From Brumimicrobium sp965659845 (GTDB taxonomy: Bacteria > Bacteroidota > Bacteroidia > Flavobacteriales_D > Crocinitomicaceae), in contig CBFHXS010000001.1 of NCBI GenBank assembly GCA_965659845.1, forward strand, positions 1 to 64,000: a stretch of DNA of 64,000 bases, written 5' to 3'. Position numbers and translations under genes: made by a program. Below the pieces are notes generated by a model. It was not told the origin of the DNA. It did no database searches and saw only the letters and a program-made list of their open reading frames with translations. Below are positions 23,082 through 31,078 of this stretch, piece by piece. Position 1 is the stretch's first letter. Each line of letters begins with the position of its first letter.

Positions 23082-24995
23082 TTGCTAAAAAAATATTTAA
23101 CTATACCTTTAATCCTATTTGCGATCTTTGTGAACGTAACGCTTTGTGGGAATGCATATTCTCAGGAAGAATTAGACACTGCAAAAGTTTTAAAGCAATT
23201 AAGAAAAGCTAGTTCTTTAGTGGGCATCGATAATAATAAAGTTGATGCGCACTTAAAAGAAGTGGAAAAATCGATTCAAACAGTTGAGGTTGACGGTAAC
23301 GATAAAGGAGCAATATACAGCGTTGGCCAGTTTCACGCAATTAATGGATACCTTTTCTACAATAAAAACGCTCTCTCTAAAGCCTTGCAATCGTTTCGAA
23401 AAGCCGAGAAGCTTTTCGAAAAAACGGACTCTAACACTGAGCGTGCCGAATGTTTAAACAATAGTGCGGTAATTTTAAACTCAATGGGTAATAATGTTGA
23501 GTCGATTAACAGTTACCACGAAGCTATTTCTCTATATGAAAAACTTAATGATATTGAAGGCAAGGGTTATGCCTTTAACAATGTTTCACGAATATATAGA
23601 CAACAAGGAAACTATGGCCAAGCCATGGAGTATATCAATCAATCTTTACAGATTAGTGAAGTTGTAAATAATAAAAACCTTGAGTCACTTTCTTTAAACT
23701 CAAAAGCCGGTTTATTAAAAGTAACAGGTGATACTATTGGCGCTATTGGTACTTATCAAAAAGCGCTTTCCATACGAAAAGAATTGCTCGATAGTGTTGG
23801 AGTCGCATCCATATTGAATAATATTGGGTCAATATTAAAAGGGCAAAAAAAGTATGATCAAGCATTGAACTATTTTTACCAAGCCAAAGAGATTGCGTTG
23901 CTCAAGGGTTTTAAGGCCGGTATTGGTCACACAAACAGTAATATTGGTGAAGTTTATTTTAAGTTAAAGAAGTATTCTGTGGCTGAAGAGAATGGCCAAT
24001 CGGCACTAGAGATTGCCGAAGAAATTGATTTACTTTCATTAAAGAAACAATCTACTGAATTATTAAAGAAAATATACCAAGAAACAGGAAGGTGGAAAGA
24101 GGCTTTTGAAATGCAGGAACTTGTCATTGATGCCAAAGAGCTTATAGTAAATCAAGAGACTAAACAAATCGCACAACGCGAATCAATACGGTATGAATTT
24201 GAAAAAGAAAGGGCTTTAGATAAAAAAGAAGAAGAGCAGTATATGCAACTGCAAAAAGAGAAGAGTGAACGACAACAAATTTATTATATTTCTATTGCCC
24301 TAATTGCTTTGCTGCTACTTGTGTTGTTGTTTTTTGTTGTTAATAGATTGAGGTCCGCAAAAGAGCAGAATAAGTTGATTCTTAAGCAGAGTAATGAACG
24401 GAAATTGTTACTACAAGAGGTTCACCATAGAGTTAAGAACAATTTCCAAATCGTATCAAGTTTACTTCGATTACAATCATACTCTATTGATGATGACTCA
24501 TTAAGAAACTCTTTTGAGGAAGCCGTAAGCAGAATAAACTCAATGGCCATTGTTCACGATATTATCTATAGACAAGAGAAGTTTTCAGCTATAAATTCAA
24601 AAGAATACCTTGAAAAGCTTATAAAAACACTTCAAAAAACATCAGGTGACCCAAATATTGACATTATAATTCATACCGATCAACCAAAACTAAAGATTGA
24701 AACATTAATTCATTTAGGAATCGCTTTGAATGAATTGGTAATCAATTCATTCAAATATGCTTTTAAGGACATTAATGAAAAACCAAAAATACAAATCTCA
24801 CTAAACGAAGTTTCGAAGCATCGCTTTAAGCTAATCTATCAAGACAATGGTATAGGATTAAACAAAGAGTTGAGCAAATCTAGTTTTGGTATGGAGTTAA
24901 TCGAAACATTAATCGAACACCTAGATGGAGAGGTCGAAATAGAAAACTTAGAGAATTGGAAAACAACAATAACCTTGCACTTCAATGATAATTAA
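23082..24995 (+). CDS. TPR sensor histidine kinase (HisKA_2 type)
   Basis: A 637-residue sensor kinase: signal peptide 1-27 (GNAYSQ), a periplasmic TPR array (about 60-330, several repeats spaced ~40 residues), a coiled linker, one membrane span at about 402-422, then a cytoplasmic HisKA_2 dimerisation domain with QEVHHRVKNN (His448-449) and an ATPase domain (N-box ELVINSFKYAF near 550, G-box DNGIGLN near 590). Start: a stop codon at 23076 leaves TTG at 23082 as the only near start. It lies 58 bp downstream of the lipoprotein gene and may belong to that operon. No response regulator adjoins. The nearest, the NtrC-like protein, is in another unit. Confidence 0.88.
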   Translation: MLKKYLTIPLILFAIFVNVTLCGNAYSQEELDTAKVLKQLRKASSLVGIDNNKVDAHLKEVEKSIQTVEVDGNDKGAIYSVGQFHAINGYLFYNKNALSKALQSFRKAEKLFEKTDSNTERAECLNNSAVILNSMGNNVESINSYHEAISLYEKLNDIEGKGYAFNNVSRIYRQQGNYGQAMEYINQSLQISEVVNNKNLESLSLNSKAGLLKVTGDTIGAIGTYQKALSIRKELLDSVGVASILNNIGSILKGQKKYDQALNYFYQAKEIALLKGFKAGIGHTNSNIGEVYFKLKKYSVAEENGQSALEIAEEIDLLSLKKQSTELLKKIYQETGRWKEAFEMQELVIDAKELIVNQETKQIAQRESIRYEFEKERALDKKEEEQYMQLQKEKSERQQIYYISIALIALLLLVLLFFVVNRLRSAKEQNKLILKQSNERKLLLQEVHHRVKNNFQIVSSLLRLQSYSIDDDSLRNSFEEAVSRINSMAIVHDIIYRQEKFSAINSKEYLEKLIKTLQKTSGDPNIDIIIHTDQPKLKIETLIHLGIALNELVINSFKYAFKDINEKPKIQISLNEVSKHRFKLIYQDNGIGLNKELSKSSFGMELIETLIEHLDGEVEIENLENWKTTITLHFNDN

Positions 24996-25852
24996 AATCT
25001 ATCTAAAACTTTAGAGATGCCACCTAAATAGGGCTGACCAAATAGGTTAAGATGAACAAGGTTTGGATACATTTGTCCGTGAGAAGCTCGCTCCACCCAG
25101 CCTTGTTCTAAAGGGTAGACATCATTATAAGCCTGATAAAAATCATTTGAAAACCCTCCAAAAAGCATAGTCATTGAAATATCCATCTCCCGATGACCAT
25201 AATAAACAGCCGGATCATATAAAAAAGGAATGTTTTTATTTGAAATAAAATAATTTCCTCCCCATAAATCCCCATGCAATAAAGATGGGCTCTCTGCTGG
25301 AAATAGGTCTTCTAGCTTAGTACAATATCGCTCTATCCTTTTAATGAAAGAATTATCAACTTTACCTTGGTCAAAAGCCTTTTTTACTTGCGTCAATATT
25401 CTATGTGTGGCATAAAAATCGGCCCATTTTTCCTCGTATGCATTGCTCTGATGTAGAAACCCTATGTAATTATCTTCTTTCCAACCAAACTTATCATACG
25501 AAACCATATGTTGTTTTGCTAGCTCTATACCAAGGTTTTGCTGACCGATTGATGTGTTATCTGACTTTTCTGCATACTCCATAATCAAGTACTGAAACTT
25601 ACCTTCGGTGAAGCTCTTTATCGGTTTAGGATAGTAGGCACTGGTTTTTTCGATCATATAGTCCAATGCCGTTTGCTCTTTCTCAAGCATTCTTGGAAAA
25701 CGATTGTTTTCATTTTTCTTTACAACCCACTTTTTTTCATTCACACGAATAACGAATACCTCATTTATGTCTCCCCCACTTAAATGACGATGAAACACCG
25801 GTACTTGAACTAAATCACAATGATTCCTTATTGCTTCAAGGTCAAACTTCAT
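24992..25852 (-). CDS. Fructosamine kinase family protein
   Basis: A 286-residue kinase-like fold of the fructosamine/ketosamine-3-kinase family, which phosphorylates sugar adducts on proteins and so destabilises them (deglycation). Visible motifs are the glycine-containing HRHLSGGDINEVFVI near 20, the catalytic loop LLHGDLWGGNYF near 186 and the metal-binding DPAVYYGHREMD near 208, ending LFGGF. The length is typical. Its 3' end overlaps the 3' end of the histidine kinase gene by 4 bp (convergent). The pth gene is 12 bp upstream, so the pth-kinase pair and possibly the NtrC-like gene form one leftward unit. Confidence 0.9.
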   Translation of the reverse strand: MKFDLEAIRNHCDLVQVPVFHRHLSGGDINEVFVIRVNEKKWVVKKNENNRFPRMLEKEQTALDYMIEKTSAYYPKPIKSFTEGKFQYLIMEYAEKSDNTSIGQQNLGIELAKQHMVSYDKFGWKEDNYIGFLHQSNAYEEKWADFYATHRILTQVKKAFDQGKVDNSFIKRIERYCTKLEDLFPAESPSLLHGDLWGGNYFISNKNIPFLYDPAVYYGHREMDISMTMLFGGFSNDFYQAYNDVYPLEQGWVERASHGQMYPNLVHLNLFGQPYLGGISKVLDRF

Positions 25853-25864
25853 TTAAAATAACAC

Positions 25865-26479
25865 CTATTTATTATTCCAGTTTGACATGGTTTTTTGCAA
25901 ACCTATTGTGGTAAATCCTTTGATGAATTCAGAAGCGGTTTTTATTCGTTCCGAAAGTTGATCCTTCTGCACATCGCTCCACTCACCCAAAACATAGTCA
26001 ACTTGTTGCCCTTTATGAAAATCTTTTCCTACACCAAAACGCAAACGCGCATAACTTTGAGTGTTAAGGGTTTCTTGAATATTCTTGAGACCATTGTGAC
26101 CTCCATCACTTCCTTTACCCTTCATCCTTAGTTTGCCGAAATCCAAGGCAATATCATCCGTGATTACCAGAAGGCGATCGATAGGTATTTTTTCCTTTTG
26201 CAAATAATAGTTAACCGCCTTACCACTTAAGTTCATAAAAGTTGAAGGCTTTAAAAGAATAATGGTTCTTCCTTTCCATTTTGCAGTAGCAACATCACCT
26301 AATTTGACCGTTTCAAATTTAGCCTCTCGTTCGATGGCAAACTCATCCAAGACCTCGAAGCCTATGTTATGCCTTGTATTATCATATTTATCTCCTGGGT
26401 TTCCAAGCCCGACAACTAAATATTTCATAGGGTCCTCTTTCTTTCGATTGAATAATTTTTGTAAAAACATGCTATGCAA
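25865..26479 (-). CDS. pth: Peptidyl-tRNA hydrolase
   Basis: Pth releases tRNA from peptidyl-tRNA that has dropped off ribosomes. The 204-residue form has the core beginning MKYLVVGLGNPGDKYDNTRHNIGF; the catalytic His is the one in TRHN, and ITDDIALDFGKLRMKGKGSDGGHNGL carries the conserved Asp and GGHNGL. The core Met is residue 18; the 17-residue basic extension before it (LQKLFNRKKEDP) resembles those seen in flavobacterial Pth, so I keep the longer start at 26479, though 26428 is possible. It begins 7 bp after the NtrC-like gene ends. Confidence 0.94.
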   Translation of the reverse strand: MHSMFLQKLFNRKKEDPMKYLVVGLGNPGDKYDNTRHNIGFEVLDEFAIEREAKFETVKLGDVATAKWKGRTIILLKPSTFMNLSGKAVNYYLQKEKIPIDRLLVITDDIALDFGKLRMKGKGSDGGHNGLKNIQETLNTQSYARLRFGVGKDFHKGQQVDYVLGEWSDVQKDQLSERIKTASEFIKGFTTIGLQKTMSNWNNK

Positions 26480-26486
26480 AAAAGAC

Positions 26487-27656
26487 CTAACCTCTAGGGT
26501 TTGAAAATGTATTCACGTCGAAGCCCGTGATTTCATCATCACATAAAATCACCATACGCTCTACGATGTTTCTAAGCTCTCTAATGTTACCAGACCAATT
26601 TGTGTTTTTAAGCGCCTCCAAAGCATCCTTTGAAAACTTTTTGCGAGGAATACCATGATCAGCACATGTCATTGTTAAGAAGTGATCGGCTAATAGTGGA
26701 ATGTCTTCAGGCCTATCATTTAAAGTAGGAACATGAATAAGAATAACACTTAGCCTATGGAATAAGTCTTCTCTGAAGTTTCCCTCCTCTATTTCTTTTC
26801 TTAAGTTCTTATTTGTAGCTGCAATTATACGTGGTGTAACCTTGATGTTTTTTTCACCGCCAACGCGTTGAATTACATTTTCTTGCAGTGCTCGCAAAAC
26901 CTTAGCTTGTGCGGAAGCGCTCATGTCTCCTATTTCGTCCAGAAACAAGGTTCCCTTTGTGGCTAGTTCAAATTTCCCTTTCTTCTGCTTTACAGCGGAA
27001 GTGAAGGCTCCTTTTTCATGACCAAAAAGCTCGCTTTCTATTAATTCTGCTGGAATTGCGGCACAGTTCACCTCGATAAAAGGGTTTTCCTTTCGCGGAC
27101 TATTATCATGCAGCGATCTAGCTACTAATTCTTTCCCTGTACCATTCTCTCCTGTAATCAAGACACGAGCTTCACTTGGGCCTACTTTAGCGATCATTTC
27201 TTTGATCTGCATAATTTCATCCGTATCACCAATTATAGAAGACCCCTTAAAGCGCTGTACCGTCTTTTTTAATGTCTTTGTTTCCTCAACTAACGAAGAC
27301 TTATCTTTGGCATTTCGAATCGTAACAAGAATTCTATTTAGGTCTAAAGGCTTTTCAATAAAATCAAACGCTCCTTTTTTAATTGCTTCGACTGCAGTTT
27401 CAATGTTCCCATGACCTGAGATCATTATAACAGGGCTTTCCAATTTTTCCTTTTGAATTTCTTCCAAGACCTCCATCCCGTCCATCTTGGGCATTTTGAT
27501 ATCACAAAAGATAATGTCGTAAAATGATGCTTTGGCTTTTGCAAGACCTTCTTTTCCATCCTCAGCTTCATCAACCTCGAAATCTTCAAACTCCAGGATC
27601 TCCTTCAGTGCTCTCCTGATACTTTTTTCATCATCAATAACTAGAATTTTACCCAT
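26487..27656 (-). CDS. NtrC-family response regulator lacking a DNA-binding domain
   Basis: A 389-residue protein with a receiver domain (about 1-118; phosphoacceptor Asp52 in CDIKMPKMDG, conserved Lys102) and a sigma-54-type AAA+ domain (about 140-375; Walker A GENGTGKE at 169-176, Walker B LFLDEIGD at 237-244, arginine-finger region near 295). It ends at 389 just past the AAA+ lid, so the usual C-terminal Fis-type helix-turn-helix is absent. The sigma-54 contact loop reads GAFTSA (216-221) instead of GAFTGA. This is probably a lineage form, not a truncation, because the stop is followed closely by pth in an orderly operon. A cognate kinase is not adjacent. Confidence 0.9.
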   Translation of the reverse strand: MGKILVIDDEKSIRRALKEILEFEDFEVDEAEDGKEGLAKAKASFYDIIFCDIKMPKMDGMEVLEEIQKEKLESPVIMISGHGNIETAVEAIKKGAFDFIEKPLDLNRILVTIRNAKDKSSLVEETKTLKKTVQRFKGSSIIGDTDEIMQIKEMIAKVGPSEARVLITGENGTGKELVARSLHDNSPRKENPFIEVNCAAIPAELIESELFGHEKGAFTSAVKQKKGKFELATKGTLFLDEIGDMSASAQAKVLRALQENVIQRVGGEKNIKVTPRIIAATNKNLRKEIEEGNFREDLFHRLSVILIHVPTLNDRPEDIPLLADHFLTMTCADHGIPRKKFSKDALEALKNTNWSGNIRELRNIVERMVILCDDEITGFDVNTFSNPRG

Positions 27657-27681
27657 GTATACGAGATTAAGAAATTACATT

Positions 27682-27711
27682 CAAAAATAGTAAACTTAGG
27701 CGAAATACAAT
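27682..27711 (-). promoter_or_regulatory. Promoter of the NtrC-like regulator unit
   Basis: On the minus strand TATTTTTG (27689-27682, exact -7 box) lies 18 bp downstream of ATTG (27711-27708). The box is 25 bp before the ATG at 27656. Confidence 0.5.
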
Positions 27712-27741
27712 TGATATCTTTAAAGGCTAATAAGAAAGACC

Positions 27742-28671
27742 TTACTCAACAAGCTTTTGTTTTATCACATGCAGCACCTCGTAAGTTTCGGTGTTGTATA
27801 GATAAATGAGAAAGTGAAGGTTGTTTGGGTCTTCTCCAGCTGGAACTTCATAAGAATAATCCCTAACCAACTTAGTTCCTTGAGGGTCTTCTGCACTAAA
27901 AGTTGGTTGACCCCAAGGTTGATTATCTATACTGCCAATATGTACGTCTTTGTGCAAATAAAACTCGTTACTGGAATTGTCTGGCATAGTTTGCCAATCC
28001 GTTATAGTATCCCGAATAACATAAACAACCATATTCATATTTACAGACTGTCCCACCAACTTCTCAGCCTCTACATGCAAAAACCCTCCATTCGTTGATT
28101 CGTAGAAATTAAAATCTGACTGTAAATTATATCTCAAATCGTTTTCAGATAAAATATTTGTAGTACGCGTTTCCCATGTACCGGAGAAATCAAACATTTT
28201 ACCATCAACAACTCTGCGATTAACAGTACCCTGAGGGTTTCCTAAGAAGTTGAACCCGTTCAGAAAAGTTTCACCATATTCGATAACATCTGGATTGGTA
28301 TGATCAGTACTGTAACTACCTGATTCTTCTGCACTTTGAAAAGAAAGATTTGCACCTGGATCCACATGTATTGCTGCTACGAAAACTCGATCGGGGTTAT
28401 TTTCATGAATAGTGTTTGCAATAACTCCAGCAGGAGGACAATTGTTGCATTTATGACCTGTATAATCCTCTAACAAGACGTTAACATCAGTATTGTTATT
28501 CGGTGCAAACTGAGGGTATTCATTCGCTAAATAATCACTCCACACTCCAGGATAAAGGGTCGTATCGATTTCGATCTGCTCAGGGTAAGCATTCTCTACT
28601 TTATCACAGCTCATAATAAAACCGAATACAGGCAGTATAGCAACGACACGAATAAAATGTAATGTTTTCAT
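27742..28671 (-). CDS. Omp28-related lipoprotein with thioredoxin-like CxxC
   Basis: A 309-residue lipoprotein (lipobox IMSC, Cys22) of the Omp28 family. The central motif LLEDYTGHKCNNCPPAG places a CxxC (Cys75-Cys78) at a thioredoxin-like position, followed by VFVAAIHVDPGA typical of the family. C-terminal to it is a beta-rich region (about 190-309). It is the third gene of a leftward unit: TlpA-like thioredoxin, DUF6029 barrel, this gene (gaps 31 and 10 bp). An outer-membrane-anchored thiol oxidoreductase or redox-linked component of the barrel is a fair inference. Confidence 0.85.
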   Translation of the reverse strand: MKTLHFIRVVAILPVFGFIMSCDKVENAYPEQIEIDTTLYPGVWSDYLANEYPQFAPNNNTDVNVLLEDYTGHKCNNCPPAGVIANTIHENNPDRVFVAAIHVDPGANLSFQSAEESGSYSTDHTNPDVIEYGETFLNGFNFLGNPQGTVNRRVVDGKMFDFSGTWETRTTNILSENDLRYNLQSDFNFYESTNGGFLHVEAEKLVGQSVNMNMVVYVIRDTITDWQTMPDNSSNEFYLHKDVHIGSIDNQPWGQPTFSAEDPQGTKLVRDYSYEVPAGEDPNNLHFLIYLYNTETYEVLHVIKQKLVE

Positions 28672-28681
28672 AATTATAAAA

Positions 28682-30343
28682 TTAAAAACTATGCGTAAAA
28701 GTTACTGTTAATCCATTGGAAGCTGGAACAGGTCTGCACACTCCTCCCACACAAAACAGTCCTTCTATTTGACGACCGTACCCTGCTTGAAGTCGAGTGG
28801 CACCCCAAATTTTTCCTATAAAAATCAAAGGATAATTGTAACGCTCTTCCTCTACAGGGTTTCCATAATTAGACTGTAAGATTGCACTAAAGAACCAGTC
28901 TGGTGAGATTGTATACTCGACAACCGCGGTGGCCCAGTTTCCACGATCTTTTTTATCAACAACCCACATTCCTTGTAGTTCAGCACGAATCGTGTTTTTA
29001 CGGTTGATCTTATACTGAACATCCAACACCCCAATATGTGATTCTATAATACCAGAAACATTGTTTACCAATTTAACAACATCATTGTTCAATGATATAT
29101 TGAAATAATTCATTTTCATGGTCCACTTCTTATTGAGTTTTCTTTTTATCTGAACGTTAATATCTCGCCAATAAAGCAAACTTGTTTTGTCAAAAAGCGT
29201 ATTGGAATAGGTAACGCGAGAAGGATCATTAGGATCGATTCCATTCGTTACCTGTCTAGGCTGATATGCCGTGGAGAAATTAAGCGCAATATCTGTCCCG
29301 TACTTTCCTCCAAGCTTGGTCCCTCGTTTTACCTTATAAATAATATCTGCTTGATAAGCGACTTCTCCTAGAGGTTGCGTAGCATATGGATATAGAGTTG
29401 CCACCAAATTATAAGTGTGTGTTTTCGTTAGTGGTGGAATGAACCCAATCATGGCATCCTGTAAGGTTGCATTTCGATCACTTCGAAAACTCATATTATC
29501 AATAGATTTCGCTGAAAAAAGAACACCGAGACCTTTTTGAGAGTATCCCGCATTCAGGATCATCCCCTTCCCATAATTATAAACAAAGTTATTATCCTGA
29601 GAAGGGTCTTGTTCTTTTATAATATATTCCCCATTAATAAAAAACTTTTTATAAGCTAACTCCAATCGACCTCCATAAGAACCAACATTTTCAGGAAGGA
29701 TATACTCATTGTTATTATCAGGCTCATACTTAGATACATAAGACCCAGCTGCGGTTATTCTAAGCTTCTTTTCAGATAGTTTAGGAAACCATTCATTAAA
29801 ATTCAACTCTAAGTCGGCTCCTCTTACGATTCCTGGGGTATAGGTGTTCCGTCCGTTCACAAATGAAAAGCGCTGTTTCCCATATACCGTTTTAAGCGTT
29901 ACCCCTTTAAACGGGCGAAGGTTCATTTTAACTCCATTCATGGTGTTATCGAAACCAAGTGGACGATCTTCATACGCCCTAAAGATGAGTCCCGAACCAA
30001 ACTGTTCGTAAAAATTACCCACAGTTATATCTACCAAGTCGTTCTCGTACCCCAAATAACGATAACCAATTCCAGCGCCATCAAAACGGTCCGGATAGCC
30101 AAGAATTCGGGGCAGATAAGACTCAAAACGAACACCGGCCTTGAACCCTTGATTACGATAATTGATGTTCATATACGAATTAATCAAGGCTTTTTCAGGG
30201 GGCTGATTGGCATTAATTGCCTCGTCATCATTTAAGTATTGAAAAATAGTTTCCAGGTTACCAGAAACACTTCCCTGAGCCATTAACTGCTTACCTTGAA
30301 AAAAGGCAAGTGTTACTGCAATTGCAATAAGCGATCGTTTCAT
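28682..30343 (-). CDS. DUF6029-type outer-membrane beta-barrel protein
   Basis: A 553-residue protein with a signal peptide ending LMAQ (22), then a porin-like barrel: regular amphipathic strands, aromatic girdles and a C-terminus ending TVTFTHSF with the terminal Phe typical of BAM substrates. The repeated DITVGNFYEQFGSGLIF pattern near 110 is characteristic of the Bacteroidota DUF6029 family. It is sandwiched between the Omp28-like lipoprotein and the TlpA-type gene in one unit, an arrangement I recall from other Bacteroidota. The substrate and role are unknown. Confidence 0.78.
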   Translation of the reverse strand: MKRSLIAIAVTLAFFQGKQLMAQGSVSGNLETIFQYLNDDEAINANQPPEKALINSYMNINYRNQGFKAGVRFESYLPRILGYPDRFDGAGIGYRYLGYENDLVDITVGNFYEQFGSGLIFRAYEDRPLGFDNTMNGVKMNLRPFKGVTLKTVYGKQRFSFVNGRNTYTPGIVRGADLELNFNEWFPKLSEKKLRITAAGSYVSKYEPDNNNEYILPENVGSYGGRLELAYKKFFINGEYIIKEQDPSQDNNFVYNYGKGMILNAGYSQKGLGVLFSAKSIDNMSFRSDRNATLQDAMIGFIPPLTKTHTYNLVATLYPYATQPLGEVAYQADIIYKVKRGTKLGGKYGTDIALNFSTAYQPRQVTNGIDPNDPSRVTYSNTLFDKTSLLYWRDINVQIKRKLNKKWTMKMNYFNISLNNDVVKLVNNVSGIIESHIGVLDVQYKINRKNTIRAELQGMWVVDKKDRGNWATAVVEYTISPDWFFSAILQSNYGNPVEEERYNYPLIFIGKIWGATRLQAGYGRQIEGLFCVGGVCRPVPASNGLTVTFTHSF

Positions 30344-30374
30344 TATAAGTGTGTAGTGTTGTTAAAAGTATCTC

Positions 30375-30914
30375 TTATTTTTCCTCTTTTTCAATAAGTT
30401 CAAGAATGTGATCGTACAGTTCGTACTCATCACCAGGTGCATAGTTATTGTGTGAATATACAATGTTTCCTTCACTATCAATCAAAAATGTGTGAGGTAC
30501 ATTATTAACCCCCATTGCTCTTTTAAACTCTCCATTTGGATCTAATAACACTTGATACTCCCAAGATTTAGAATCAACGTAAGGAACAACTCTGTTTTTG
30601 GTTCTTTCATCATCCACAGAAACAGCGACTAAACGAACACCTGTTTCGTCTTGCCAATCAATATACATGTCGTTTATGGTATTCAGCTCTTTCTTGCAAG
30701 GAGTACACCATGTTGCCCAAAACGAAATTATTATTGGTTTCCCATCGTTTTCAAGACTACCTGTGTGGATTGTTTCACCCTCTGTGTTTTTTAATTGAAC
30801 ATCAGGTACTTTCTTATCAAGTAAGGTGTTGTCATCTTCTTGAGAATATACTGCAGTGGTCATTAAAAACAAAGCCGCAAGTACTGGAATAAAAGTCGTT
30901 TTCATCATATACAT
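30375..30914 (-). CDS. TlpA-family thioredoxin-like protein
   Basis: A 179-residue exported thioredoxin-fold protein. Signal peptide to about residue 24 (VYSQ), then a TlpA/ResA-like AhpC-TSA domain with the redox motif FWATWCTPCKKEL (Cys70-Cys73), the conserved cis-Pro in NNVPHTFLIDSEG near 137, and the family's inserted strand-helix. TlpA proteins reduce periplasmic disulfides. ATG codons at 30914, 30908 and 30905 are all in frame; 30905 gives the cleanest signal peptide. It is first in the TlpA-DUF6029-Omp28 unit, with an exact -7 box 46 bp upstream. Confidence 0.9.
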   Translation of the reverse strand: MYMMKTTFIPVLAALFLMTTAVYSQEDDNTLLDKKVPDVQLKNTEGETIHTGSLENDGKPIIISFWATWCTPCKKELNTINDMYIDWQDETGVRLVAVSVDDERTKNRVVPYVDSKSWEYQVLLDPNGEFKRAMGVNNVPHTFLIDSEGNIVYSHNNYAPGDEYELYDHILELIEKEEK

Positions 30915-30960
30915 TTTTATAGTTTGGGTTTACCATGCACAAACTGTTCCAAGTGCAAAA

Positions 30961-30968
30961 CAAATATA
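30961..30968 (-). promoter_or_regulatory. Bacteroidota -7 box for the TlpA-DUF6029-Omp28 unit
   Basis: Reads TATATTTG on the minus strand (exact TAnnTTTG), 46-55 bp before the candidate ATGs of the TlpA-type gene. Confidence 0.5.
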
Positions 30969-31026
30969 AGGAAATGATGAAGGTATTGACTATCAATACC
31001 CATTGTATTCTTGGATTTTCAAATAC

Positions 31027-31056
31027 AAAAAAGGGGAAGACAGTTGTCTTCCCCTT
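31027..31056 (-). terminator. Intrinsic terminator of the T9SS thioredoxin-like gene
   Basis: AAGGGGAAGAC (31031-31041) pairs perfectly with GTCTTCCCCTT (31046-31056), 4-nt loop; on the minus strand the stem is followed by six Us (31032-31027). It lies 23 bp after the stop of the gene at 31079 and separates it from the TlpA unit. Confidence 0.9.
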
Positions 31057-31078
31057 CAGATATCATTTCGTAAAAGAA

